From Carnobacterium jeotgali MS3 (lineage in GTDB: Bacteria; Bacillota; Bacilli; Lactobacillales; Carnobacteriaceae), in the NCBI RefSeq assembly GCF_000745125.1, contig NZ_JQNF01000010.1, positions 310,001-374,000 on the forward strand: a stretch of DNA of 64,000 nt. Direction: 5' to 3'. A program made the translations under genes and the position numbers. Every line of letters starts with the position of its first letter. Position 1 is the stretch's first letter. This document shows, piece by piece, positions 53,973-62,918 of the stretch. Under the pieces are notes generated by a model. That model searched no databases, had not been told where the DNA came from, and saw only the letters and a program-made list of their open reading frames with translations.

Positions 53973-55694
53973 TTATAGTTTTGCTTGCCATTTATTTGCC
54001 CAAACATTTTCGTTTGGCGTTCCTTTAAATTCGGATTTACCTTCTAATTTATCGATTACTTGTTTGATTGTTTCTTCGTTATTATGGTATGCATTCACAA
54101 AAGTTTTAACCATTGTTGCATCATGTAAATGAGTCGTAAAGTTTAGTGATACGAATACAGTGGGTACTTCGTATACGAACCAAGGAACTTCATTAGACAT
54201 TGCTGTACTCCATTGGATACGGTAATTATTTTGTGCACCATATCCAACAATGTCAGAAACTTCTAAAGCTAAATCAACGTTTTCACGGTATTCTATTGTC
54301 TTGCCTTTTACTCGTGTAGATCCATCATTTAACGTTACTTCATAACCACGAGACGTCAATTCGTCTGTAATTTGTTTAGCAATATCAGATCCACCTTCGT
54401 AGATTCCACCTTTTTCACCTTCAAGCAAATATAAACGAATGCGTTTGTGTGTTTCAGGACTGATAGGTAAGTTATTTTGAGTATCTTTTACTAAAGTGAT
54501 TCCTTTGTCTGCTGCGTCAGCGCGCATTTGTAAATGCTCTTCACTACCCACAACTTCTAACTCAGATTCATCTTTTAATAAAGTACCTTCAGCTTGTTTT
54601 GTATTCAAGTTTAACTTAGCTTTTAAACCTAAAACACGTTTTAAAGCATCTGTCATACGTTCTTCAGTAATCACGCCGTTTTGGTACCCTTTTAGCATGA
54701 AGCCAAAGTCTTCATCGATATCGTTGAAAAATAAGAACATGTCACATCCAGCAGCAATTGATTTAGGAACATAGTCTTCGCGACGCATAGCTGCCGTCAT
54801 ACCTAACATATGAGAAGCATCTGTGATCACCATACCATTGAAATCTAATTTAGTTTTCAATAAGTCTTGAATCAATTCAGGTGCTAAAGTTGCTGGTAAG
54901 ATATCTTTATCTTCTAACGTTGAATCCAAAGCTTTTTGGTACTCAGGTAAAGCAATGTGTCCAGCCATAATCATTTCAACACCATTGTTGATATGGTTAC
55001 GGTAAACGCGTCCGAATGACTTTTCCCATTCATCAACCGATAATTCATTCACACCTAAAACTAAATGTTGGTCGCGTTCTTCAGTACCGTCACCAGGCCA
55101 ATGTTTGATACATTTAATAACTTCACTTTGGTCTAAGCCTTCAAGGTAAGCATTCGTATATTTAATAACATCATCTGCATTTGTACCGTAAGCACGAGTG
55201 TTAACAATAGTATTTCTCCAGTTTTTCAAAATATCTACACATGGATCAAAGTTTACATTTACACCCATCGCAGCTTCTTCACGTCCAGAAACATAGCCAG
55301 CATTGTAACCAACTGTTGTATCTCCAGAAGCTTCAACTTGTGCTCCAGAAGCAATATACGTACCATCATTAGCAGCACCATTACCACCTGCATCGCAGTT
55401 AGCAGCGACCAACAAAGGTATTTTCGAATCTTTTTGAAGTGAATTAATCAATTCTTGTACTTGTTTAGCTGATCCACCTTGGTAACGTGCTCCACCAATA
55501 TGGTATTTTTCTAAAATTTCTTTATTTGTTAATGTGTTTCCACTAAATTGATCTTCTCCAAAAAAGAATAAGTTAGTGAACAATTGGCCTACTTTTTCTT
55601 CATCTGTCATGCTAGCAATTGTGTTTTCCACCCATTTAATAGCATCATCATTTAAATTATAAGGTTTTGCTTTTAAGTCTACTAATTTACCCAT
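53973..55694 (-). CDS. GH3 glycoside hydrolase, NagZ-type, second copy
   Basis: 573-residue paralogue of the enzyme at 40144-41907, same architecture: barrel with CIKHWPGDGTEERDQH (about 205-220; the Asp-His dyad as in NagZ) and nucleophile Asp in MVITDASHMLG (about 290), then an (alpha/beta)6 domain. The conserved KHFPGDG is KHWPGDG here. No signal peptide. Likely hydrolyses beta-N-acetylglucosaminides or related beta-glycosides inside the cell. It diverges from its own AraC regulator, parallel to the uidA/GH3 arrangement. SD AGGAG before ATG 55694. Confidence 0.85.
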   Translation of the reverse strand: MGKLVDLKAKPYNLNDDAIKWVENTIASMTDEEKVGQLFTNLFFFGEDQFSGNTLTNKEILEKYHIGGARYQGGSAKQVQELINSLQKDSKIPLLVAANCDAGGNGAANDGTYIASGAQVEASGDTTVGYNAGYVSGREEAAMGVNVNFDPCVDILKNWRNTIVNTRAYGTNADDVIKYTNAYLEGLDQSEVIKCIKHWPGDGTEERDQHLVLGVNELSVDEWEKSFGRVYRNHINNGVEMIMAGHIALPEYQKALDSTLEDKDILPATLAPELIQDLLKTKLDFNGMVITDASHMLGMTAAMRREDYVPKSIAAGCDMFLFFNDIDEDFGFMLKGYQNGVITEERMTDALKRVLGLKAKLNLNTKQAEGTLLKDESELEVVGSEEHLQMRADAADKGITLVKDTQNNLPISPETHKRIRLYLLEGEKGGIYEGGSDIAKQITDELTSRGYEVTLNDGSTRVKGKTIEYRENVDLALEVSDIVGYGAQNNYRIQWSTAMSNEVPWFVYEVPTVFVSLNFTTHLHDATMVKTFVNAYHNNEETIKQVIDKLEGKSEFKGTPNENVWANKWQAKL

Positions 55695-55744
55695 AATAAT
55701 CTCCTAACGGTTCATTTTTATTTTGTTTACAACCCCATAATAAA

Positions 55745-55762
55745 GAAACCGTTACCATTATA
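55745..55762 (-). promoter_or_regulatory. GH3-2 -10 box with 17-bp shared operator
   Basis: GAAACCGTTACCATTAT (55745-55761) is identical to 58215-58231. On the minus strand TATAAT (55762-55757) runs directly into GGTAACGGTTTC, so a protein bound here would sit at -10 to +5. Confidence 0.6.
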
Positions 55763-55832
55763 CTTTCACTATTTTTGTTTTTATTATATAATTATGTTTT
55801 AATGGACAATTAATTTATAAGGAGATCATATA

Positions 55833-57047
55833 GTGAACTTGGAAAAAGAATTTACAGCACATGGTGTTTGTCAATTAATCTATACTATTATTCAAGTTAA
55901 TACTCAATACTTTAGTGTTGATCATCTAACACAAAAAAGCTTCACGACTACGCAAATCCCTACCTTTTTACAAACTCATATTGAGCAATCGTTATTTTCT
56001 ATAGAAAACCGCTTATTACACAAAAAAAAGAACGATGTCTATTTTCATAAAGACCCTAAATTACAACTCTACTATTTAGGAAAAGGTGTATGGAAAGACA
56101 ACTACTATCAAGGAACTATTGTGATAGGTCCCTTTATTTCAGATACTCTTCCTAACGACTATTTAGAACAATTAAAAACTCAATTTTCTATTGAAAATGA
56201 TTCTTTAGTTGTATTAAAACAATACATTGAGAGCTTAACGATTATTAATCAGAATCGTTTATCCTCTATTAGTTATTTATTGACAACTTTTACTCCTAAA
56301 AAAATTATTCAACCAAATATGATTTTTTCAGATATGGGTGAAGCAACTTTAATTCAGAATACTTTAGCCTCTAACGAAAATAGCTATGCTGAAATAGAAA
56401 AGAGTTATCAAGTAGAAAAGAAAATTCTGAATGCAGTTGAAAAAGGCGATCATGAAAAGGCGATTGAACTTTTAGAATTTTATAAAATTGATTTAACTTA
56501 TCGTATACCTGGAAATCCATTACGAACCTATAAAAATCTAGGATTTTCACTCAATACTTCTCTACGTATTACGGTTGAAAGAGTTGGGGTTGACCCCATT
56601 TATATTCATTTACTTTCTAATAAGATTGCTATTCAAATTGAAAATTTAACAACTATCTCAGAGCTTGAAAATATCCGCACATTTATGGTGACTGAATATT
56701 GTCAATTAGTTGACGCAGAGCGTTCAAAACGATACAGTCCAGTTATAAAAGAAGCGGTTACCTATATTCAACTCCATTATTTTGAGAAAATTTCTCTTTC
56801 TACAGTAAGCACAAAATTAAATATCAATGCTACTTACCTTTCTAAACGATTTAAAGTAGAAACTGGTCAAACGATTACTCATTTTATCCAAGACGCTCGA
56901 ATCAATCATTCAAAACAATTGATCAAAGATAATGATTTATCTATCACTGACATCGCTTTAAAGGTTGGATTTGAAAACTCAAATTACTTTTGTACGGTAT
57001 TTAAAAAACGAACAGGTGTGACTCCTAGACACTATTTTGAGCTTTAA
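55833..57047 (+). CDS. AraC-family regulator divergent from the second GH3
   Basis: 404 residues, a paralogue of the regulator at 45391-46638: N-terminal unassigned sensor domain with GTIVIGPFIS, NPLRTYKNLGF, and C-terminal AraC HTH (about 305-402; ISLSTVSTKLNINATYLSKRFK, ITDIALKVGFENSNYFCTVFKK). It starts at GTG 55833, with AAGGAG eight bases upstream. Expected to control the GH3 gene, with which it diverges, and possibly the acetyltransferase and GPH genes. Confidence 0.88.
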   Translation: MNLEKEFTAHGVCQLIYTIIQVNTQYFSVDHLTQKSFTTTQIPTFLQTHIEQSLFSIENRLLHKKKNDVYFHKDPKLQLYYLGKGVWKDNYYQGTIVIGPFISDTLPNDYLEQLKTQFSIENDSLVVLKQYIESLTIINQNRLSSISYLLTTFTPKKIIQPNMIFSDMGEATLIQNTLASNENSYAEIEKSYQVEKKILNAVEKGDHEKAIELLEFYKIDLTYRIPGNPLRTYKNLGFSLNTSLRITVERVGVDPIYIHLLSNKIAIQIENLTTISELENIRTFMVTEYCQLVDAERSKRYSPVIKEAVTYIQLHYFEKISLSTVSTKLNINATYLSKRFKVETGQTITHFIQDARINHSKQLIKDNDLSITDIALKVGFENSNYFCTVFKKRTGVTPRHYFEL

Positions 57048-57104
57048 TAATAGTAACATCTTTTGAATATCGGAATTTGATTGTTTAGATTTCCAGTATT
57101 AGAT

Positions 57105-57150
57105 ACACAAAAGAGCAAAACCACGTTACATGGTTTTGCTCTTTTGTGTT
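57105..57150. terminator. Bidirectional terminator
   Basis: A 19-bp perfect stem (ACACAAAAGAGCAAAACCA at 57105-57123 with 57131-57149). Confidence 0.9.
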
Positions 57151-57155
57151 CTTTT

Positions 57156-57539
57156 TTAAATAGTGATTTCAACCCAATTGCCTTCTGGATCGGATACAAC
57201 ACTTTCGTAGTACCCATCTCCTGTCCAACGAGGTTCTCCAATAATAACGTATCCAGCTTCTGCTAGTTTTTCCGTTAAAGCATTAACAGTAGCTTCATCT
57301 CCAACACTGATTGCTAGATGTGCCCATCCTAATGGAGTTTCTGCTAGTTTTTGTGTAACAGTCGGTTGTTGCATCAATTCTAAGCGCACTGTAGAATCAG
57401 GAAAACTCAAAAAATAACTAGCAAATCCTCGAGTAACATTTTCATAACGTTCTCCCGCTCTAGCTAAAAAAAATGTTTCATAAAACTGACGCATGCGTTC
57501 AATATCCTTAGACCATACAGCTATATGCCCAATTTTCAT
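57156..57539 (-). CDS. VOC-superfamily (glyoxalase/dioxygenase-fold) protein
   Basis: 127 residues. HIAVWSKDIERMRQFYETFF (first metal His, 5), second half LGWAHLAISVGDEATV, and YYESVVSDPEGNWVEI (Glu ligand) match the VOC/glyoxalase fold. It may be a lyase, isomerase or resistance protein; the substrate is open. It starts 1 base inside the stop of the acetyltransferase gene (TAATG), so it is translationally coupled. Confidence 0.85.
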   Translation of the reverse strand: MKIGHIAVWSKDIERMRQFYETFFLARAGERYENVTRGFASYFLSFPDSTVRLELMQQPTVTQKLAETPLGWAHLAISVGDEATVNALTEKLAEAGYVIIGEPRWTGDGYYESVVSDPEGNWVEITI

Positions 57540-58189
57540 TATATATTATCCTCTCTTATCAAGTCATTCTTTTTTTCAATGGCAACTTCTGCCCAATAAT
57601 CTGCTTGTTGAGCTTCCCAAAACACTTTATCATCATGAGTAATCTCACGCATAACACGACAGGGATTTCCAACTGCTATCGTATTTGCTGGAATATCTTT
57701 TGTAACAACAGAGCCTGATCCAATAACAACATTATCTCCAACAGTAACACCTGGATTCACTACGGAACTACCACCAATCCAAACATTATTTCCAATCACG
57801 ATGGACTTTCCGAATTCTAATCCACTATTACGTACTGTAGGATCAATCGGATGCCCTGCAGTATATAGACACACATGTGGACCAAACATCACATTATCAC
57901 CGATTGTGATTGTAGCCACATCTATCAAAACACAATCAAAATTAGCATAGAAGTTTTTTCCAATAGTAATATTTTTCCCGTAATCAATCCGTAAGTTTGG
58001 CTGCATGTAAATATTTCCTGCTACTTCATCAAAAATTTCAGTCAGCAATTCTGTCCGGTAAGTACTTTCTTCTTCTGTAGTGCCATTAAATAATCTTACT
58101 AATTTTTGTCCTTTTTGTCGTATCGTCTTCAACTCTTCTCCTTGTGCTCGATACAACTTTTCAGAAAGCATTCTCTCTTTTTCAGACAT
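57539..58189 (-). CDS. Sugar O-acetyltransferase (LacA/Maa type)
   Basis: 216 residues, left-handed beta-helix hexapeptide acetyltransferase of the galactoside/maltose type: N-terminal Maa segment (ERMLSEKLYRAQGEELKTIR), NLRIDYGKNITIGKNFYANFDCVLIDVA (blocks), catalytic His in YTAGHPIDP, and NVWIGGSSVVNPGVTVGDNVVIGSGSVV. It acetylates a sugar, often as detoxification of non-metabolised glycosides. It is first gene of a two-gene unit under a promoter with the 17-bp shared motif, and lies between the GH3-2/AraC pair and the GPH transporter. Confidence 0.92.
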   Translation of the reverse strand: MSEKERMLSEKLYRAQGEELKTIRQKGQKLVRLFNGTTEEESTYRTELLTEIFDEVAGNIYMQPNLRIDYGKNITIGKNFYANFDCVLIDVATITIGDNVMFGPHVCLYTAGHPIDPTVRNSGLEFGKSIVIGNNVWIGGSSVVNPGVTVGDNVVIGSGSVVTKDIPANTIAVGNPCRVMREITHDDKVFWEAQQADYWAEVAIEKKNDLIREDNI

Positions 58190-58214
58190 CTTTTTCCTCC
58201 TATTTTTCTAATTC

Positions 58215-58238
58215 GAAACCGTTACCATTATTTTAGCA
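58215..58238 (-). promoter_or_regulatory. Acetyltransferase promoter with 17-bp shared operator
   Basis: GAAACCGTTACCATTAT (58215-58231) as at 55745; minus strand TAAAAT precedes it. Same geometry as the GH3-2 promoter. Confidence 0.55.
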
Positions 58239-58315
58239 TGAATTCTTAAAAAATTATAGTTAGTTAAAAGCTTGCTACGTATCATATTATGATATTTAAT
58301 TTCAATAAATAGAAT

Positions 58316-58360
58316 GCGTTTCCAAAAAACGCTTCCATTTTAATTTTATTGTGATATAAT
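58316..58360 (+). promoter_or_regulatory. Promoter region of the GPH transporter with inverted repeat
   Basis: TATAAT at 58355-58360; inverted repeat GCGTTT (58316-58321)/AAACGC (58327-58332) just upstream. It resembles LacI/CcpA half-sites. Confidence 0.45.
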
Positions 58361-58391
58361 TTCGTTATTAAGATGAAAAGGTGGTAATGAA

Positions 58392-59825
58392 ATGATTGAA
58401 GCAAGTAAACATGAAGAAAAACAAGCAGAAGTAAGAAAATTTGGTTTCATTGATAAACTCGCATATATGTCTGGTGATATCGCAAATGATATGTTCTTTA
58501 TTTTCTCTAGTTCGTTCTTAATGCTTTTCTATACAAAAGTTTTAGGGATAAGCGGGGCTGTCGTTGGAACCCTATTCCTAACCGCTCGTGTTGTCGATGC
58601 ATTTACCGATATTGGAATGGGCCGATTGATTGATACATTGAAACCTTCTAAAGATGGACGATTCAGAGTATGGATTAAACGTGTTGCTCCATTTGCCGTA
58701 ATTTCAGGGATTCTGTTATTTTTAAATGTTGCGCAAGACTGGCCGATGAATATGAGAATCGTTTATATTTTTGTAACTTATATTTTTTGGGGAAGTTTTT
58801 GTTATACAGCTATAAATATCCCTTACGGTTCCATGGCCTCTGTTATCAGTGATAACCCAGATCACCGCTCTTCACTTTCAATTTTCCGTAGTGTTGGTGC
58901 AAGTCTCGCAAGTATTTTCATTTCATTTTTTGTTCCGCTTTTTGTTTATACAACCGATGCAAATGGTACACAAATCGTTCTTGGAAACCGATTCACTATA
59001 ATAGCTATTGCATTTGGAGTTATCGCCTTTGTTCTTTACCAATTTTGCTATCATTTCTCAATCGAGCGTGTTCAATTACCTGACACGAGTCAACAACCAA
59101 AAGAATCTTTTGGCACACAAGTCAAAAACATTATTAAAGGACTAACAACAAATCGCGCATTAGTTGGAATTATCGTAGCTGCCATTTTCTTATTGTTAGC
59201 TCAATTGTTGGTTGGTACAATGAATGCTTATTTATATGCTGACTACTTCCAAAATTATAGAGCGCTAGCAATTGCAGGTGTTGCGGGTGCAGCAGGTGTA
59301 CTTGTTCTGGCACCATTTTCAAATAAAATTGCTTCTCGTTTTGGAAAGAAAGAATCAGGTACAGTAGCGCTTTTATGGTCTGCAACAATATATACGCTTT
59401 TATTCTTTATGGGTACTTCAAATGTTTGGTTATTCCTTGTCCTCGCAAGTTTAGGAAACCTAGGAATGAATTACTTCAACATTATCATTTGGGCATTCAT
59501 CACCGATATTATTGACTATCAAGAAATCAGAACAGGTAAACGTGAAGATGGAACAGTTTATGCGGTATACTCTTTTGCCCGTAAACTTGGTCAAGCCTTA
59601 GCTGGTGGTTTAGGTGGATTCGCATTATCGGCCATCGGATATGTTTCAGCTGCTTCCACTCAAAACCAAGATGTTTTAGATAAAATATATGGTGTTGCTA
59701 GTGGTATCCCAGCTATTGCTTATCTACTAGTAGCTCTAAGCCTATTCTTTATCTATCCATTAGGTAAAAAACAAGTTCGCGAAAATACAGCTATCTTAGC
59801 TGAAAGACGTAAACAACAAGCCTAA
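58392..59825 (+). CDS. GPH-family glycoside/glucuronide:cation symporter
   Basis: 477 residues, 12 membrane helices of the MFS-related GPH family (melibiose/glucuronide permease). FGFIDKLAYMSGDIANDMFFIF (helix 1, with the Asp cation-coupling residues), VVDAFTDIGMGRLIDTLKPSKDGRFRVWI (helix 2-loop, DAFTDIGMG) and IIDYQEIRTGKREDGTVYAVYSFARKLG (late loop) are diagnostic. Likely imports beta-glucuronides or related glycosides for UidA/GH3. AAAGGTGG before ATG 58392. Confidence 0.92.
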   Translation: MIEASKHEEKQAEVRKFGFIDKLAYMSGDIANDMFFIFSSSFLMLFYTKVLGISGAVVGTLFLTARVVDAFTDIGMGRLIDTLKPSKDGRFRVWIKRVAPFAVISGILLFLNVAQDWPMNMRIVYIFVTYIFWGSFCYTAINIPYGSMASVISDNPDHRSSLSIFRSVGASLASIFISFFVPLFVYTTDANGTQIVLGNRFTIIAIAFGVIAFVLYQFCYHFSIERVQLPDTSQQPKESFGTQVKNIIKGLTTNRALVGIIVAAIFLLLAQLLVGTMNAYLYADYFQNYRALAIAGVAGAAGVLVLAPFSNKIASRFGKKESGTVALLWSATIYTLLFFMGTSNVWLFLVLASLGNLGMNYFNIIIWAFITDIIDYQEIRTGKREDGTVYAVYSFARKLGQALAGGLGGFALSAIGYVSAASTQNQDVLDKIYGVASGIPAIAYLLVALSLFFIYPLGKKQVRENTAILAERRKQQA

Positions 59826-59889
59826 CACTAAAATTTCTTTTTCATTAATCTCCTACAGAAAAACATAAGCGTTTACAATCAATTTGCAC

Positions 59890-59936
59890 AAAATGCCATA
59901 TGTATCCTTACTATAAGGACGCATATGGCATTTTTT
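59890..59936. terminator. Bidirectional terminator
   Basis: A 13-bp perfect stem (AAAATGCCATATG, 59890-59902, with 59922-59934) and T run. Confidence 0.85.
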
Positions 59937-59938
59937 AT

Positions 59939-61330
59939 TTAATGTGTACTTGCTAAAGATTCTTCTGTTTCACGTGGAGCTGTTAGGACAACAGAAATCA
60001 CAGCAATCACAACGAATAATACATTTACCCATAAACCTATCATACCTGCTAATTCAAAAGAAGTACTTGTGGACATAGCTGAATAGACACTAGATGAGAT
60101 AGCTACACCAATGGCTCCACCTAAAGAACTGGCCATTTTGTAAACTCCAGACGCTACTCCAACTTTGCTTACAGGAGCAGCAGAGATAGCCGTATCTGTG
60201 GAAGGTGTTGCATAGTAACCAAGTCCTAGACCATAGAAAGCATAACCTACAAATACAAGAACAGAATAGATTGTACCTGGTATAAAAGTTAGAGACATGA
60301 GTAGAATCCCGATACCAGCAATACTGGTGCCCATTAACATCGGTTTACGAGCACCGTGTTTTTGTAAAGCTTTTTCACCTAGGCGAATAGATGACAATAC
60401 ACAAACTAGGTAACCAATCGTTAATAAACCTGATTGGAATGAAGAATAGCCTCTACCCATTTGCACGTACGTATTCGCAACGAACATTGTACCGGCAGAT
60501 GCATTCAATAAGAAGTTTGATAATGTTGCACCACTGTAAGCTTTATTTTTAAACAATGAAAAATCAATTAAGCTGTTTGTTTTTGCTAGTTCAACTTTAA
60601 AGAAAATAGCTGTTGAAATAATAAATACGACAACAAATGCAATTTCTAATGGGCTAGTCCATCCAATAGAAGAACCATTTGTAATAAATAAATTGAACGT
60701 TAACATCATGATCACAAAACTAACTAAGCCACTAAAATCAAAAGTCGTTCTTTCTGCAGCTACGACTTTGCTTTCAGGTGTGCCATTAACTAGTAAAAAG
60801 CCTGCAATAGCAAAGATGATAGAAAAGACAAAGATGTATCTCCAGCCTAAATAAGTTGCTACCATTCCACCGAATAATGAACAGATCCCGGAACCACCCC
60901 AAGATCCAATAGACCAATAACTAAGAGCACGTTGACGATCTGGTCCTTCAAAATAAGTTTTCATAAGTGATAATGTTGCAGGCATAATTGCTGCTGCTGA
61001 AAAACCCTGAATGATACGCCCGATAATCAACAACACTGAACCTTGAGCAACTACTAAACACAACGAACCAATAATGCTTAAAATCAAACCAATTTTTGTC
61101 AATTTTACACGGCCAAGTTTATCAGCCATTGCGCCTGACCCTACCATAAACATCCCTGAGAATAACCCGGTCAAACTAATCGCAATGTTTAAAACACTTG
61201 ATGAAATACCTAAATCAGCTTGTACAGCTGGTCCAATATTTAACATCGTTTGTGCGAATAACCAAAATGTAATAACTCCAAATACAATCCCAACAATTAA
61301 TCTATTTGTACCCTTATAATTTGTTTCCAT
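59939..61330 (-). CDS. MFS transporter of the DHA2 type
   Basis: 463 residues, about 14 helices. N-terminal signature LNIGPAVQADLGISSSVLNIA, FSGMFMVGSGAMADKLGRVK (motif A) and IIQGFSAAAIMPATLSLMKTYF (motif C region). Efflux of small organic compounds is typical, but the gene is 7 bases after an M20 amidohydrolase, which suggests a linked import or export of an N-acyl amino acid or its product. AAGGAG before ATG 61330. Confidence 0.88.
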   Translation of the reverse strand: METNYKGTNRLIVGIVFGVITFWLFAQTMLNIGPAVQADLGISSSVLNIAISLTGLFSGMFMVGSGAMADKLGRVKLTKIGLILSIIGSLCLVVAQGSVLLIIGRIIQGFSAAAIMPATLSLMKTYFEGPDRQRALSYWSIGSWGGSGICSLFGGMVATYLGWRYIFVFSIIFAIAGFLLVNGTPESKVVAAERTTFDFSGLVSFVIMMLTFNLFITNGSSIGWTSPLEIAFVVVFIISTAIFFKVELAKTNSLIDFSLFKNKAYSGATLSNFLLNASAGTMFVANTYVQMGRGYSSFQSGLLTIGYLVCVLSSIRLGEKALQKHGARKPMLMGTSIAGIGILLMSLTFIPGTIYSVLVFVGYAFYGLGLGYYATPSTDTAISAAPVSKVGVASGVYKMASSLGGAIGVAISSSVYSAMSTSTSFELAGMIGLWVNVLFVVIAVISVVLTAPRETEESLASTH

Positions 61331-61337
61331 TTTTCTT

Positions 61338-62534
61338 TTATTCTCCTTTTACTAGATAATCTATTACAATTGATCCCATTGCTTTTGCTGCAACGATTAA
61401 ACTTGATTCACTAATTTTAAATTTAGGATGATGATGTGGATAAGCTTCGCCTTCTTCAGGAGCAGCCCCCACATAAAAGAACATACTTGGGCGTTCTTTT
61501 GCATAGTAAGCAAAATCTTCTGAAGGGGGTTGTGCATCACACATTTCGATTCCTTTTAGTTCAGGAATAGTTGTTTGTTTCAATTTGCTGATCGTTTCTT
61601 CTGTCAACTCAGGATCATTATATAGAACTGGGTAGTCATTTTCATATTTCAGCTCATAAGTAACATCAAACATAGCTGCTATACCTTCTAATTTAGCGCG
61701 AATTTCTTTTTCGATAATTGTACGAACTTCTTCAGACATTGAACGTACATCACCCTCTAGGAAGACTGAATCTTTGATCACATTGAATGATCCACGACCA
61801 TCGAAGTTACCAATTGTAATTGAACCCACGTCAAATGGATTTAAACGACGGCTCACGATGGATTGGACGGCTACCACGAAATAACTTGCGGCTACAATTG
61901 CATCATTTGCTTTGTGTGGCGAAGAACCATGTCCGCCGACTCCTTGAATCTTGATATGGAAATTTGCACGGCCAGTTTGAATGTTTTCAGGACGATAAAA
62001 TAGTTTACCTGTTTCCATTTGAGACATCACATGGATACCAAAAACATTGTCAACTCCATCTAGTGCGTGATCTTGAATCATTTGTATTGCTCCACCTGGA
62101 GGCATTTCTTCCGCATGTTGATGGATAACAACGATTTTCCCTGCTAATGAATCTTTTAGTTCAATCAAAGATTCAGCTAAGATTAACATGTATGCCGTAT
62201 GCCCATCATGCCCACAAGCATGCATCACACCCGCATTTTTAGATTTAAAGGAAACATCTGCTTCTTCTTCAATTGGCAATGCATCAAAATCAGCGCGAAT
62301 AGCCACTGTTTTTCCGGGTTTACCAGAATCAATTGTTACGACTATACCTCTTCCACCTACATTTGTTCGCACGTTACAGTCTTTGCCTTTATAAAAGTCA
62401 GCAATATAAGCAGCCGTTTTTTCTTCTTGAAAAGACAACTCAGGATTTTCGTGCAAATAACGGCGTATCTCAATCATACGGTCTTGCTTCTCATTCATTT
62501 TTTCAAAAAGGACATTTTTAATCGATTCATTCAT
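61338..62534 (-). CDS. M20-family amidohydrolase/peptidase
   Basis: 398 residues. Metal ligands are visible: HACGHDGHTA (about 106), HQHAEEMPPGG (Glu-Glu, about 139-149), GIHVMSQ (His) and HHHPKF (C-terminal His). The satellite dimerisation domain lies about 185-290. This is the hippurate/N-acyl-amino-acid amidohydrolase branch, which releases a carboxylic acid or amino acid from an amide. It is cytoplasmic, with no signal peptide. SD AAGGAGG before ATG 62534, and it is the first gene of a unit with the MFS transporter. Confidence 0.9.
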   Translation of the reverse strand: MNESIKNVLFEKMNEKQDRMIEIRRYLHENPELSFQEEKTAAYIADFYKGKDCNVRTNVGGRGIVVTIDSGKPGKTVAIRADFDALPIEEEADVSFKSKNAGVMHACGHDGHTAYMLILAESLIELKDSLAGKIVVIHQHAEEMPPGGAIQMIQDHALDGVDNVFGIHVMSQMETGKLFYRPENIQTGRANFHIKIQGVGGHGSSPHKANDAIVAASYFVVAVQSIVSRRLNPFDVGSITIGNFDGRGSFNVIKDSVFLEGDVRSMSEEVRTIIEKEIRAKLEGIAAMFDVTYELKYENDYPVLYNDPELTEETISKLKQTTIPELKGIEMCDAQPPSEDFAYYAKERPSMFFYVGAAPEEGEAYPHHHPKFKISESSLIVAAKAMGSIVIDYLVKGE

Positions 62535-62918
62535 TTTTTCTCCTCCTTAGTTATCTTTCAGAGCAATTGAATTTGTTCTTTCATTCTTTACTCTTCTATT
62601 CTAAGATAGATTCAGGAAAAAAATAGGGCATAAGTTTACACAAAAGAGCTCTTTTTTGCTCTCGTCATCTTTCATTAGGCTCAAAGAGGTAAAGAAAAGA
62701 GGCTTTTTTATCCCTTAATTGCTTTTATTGCAAAAAAAACGTTATTCTACTCAGTATCAGCTAGAATAACGTTTTTTTATTTATTTTGGTTTTTGGGACT
62801 TGTATAGATCTTAAGACTTAAGACGGTACCAGGGCTCTTACAAGTATATCCGTCTATTCCGCAAGAACTTTTTTGAAGTAGCCACATTATTTGACGAAGA
62901 GCTATAATCTTATCTTCA
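62535..62918. other. Gene-free stretch of about 380 bases
   Basis: Contains the M20 promoter region and the terminator of the GH39-like gene. I see no ORF or repeat of note. Confidence 0.4.
62733..62778 (-). terminator. Terminator after the GH39-like gene
   Basis: Stem AAACGTTATTCTA with TAGAATAACGTTT and an A/T run, minus-strand orientation, about 140 bases beyond the stop at 62919. Confidence 0.75.
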
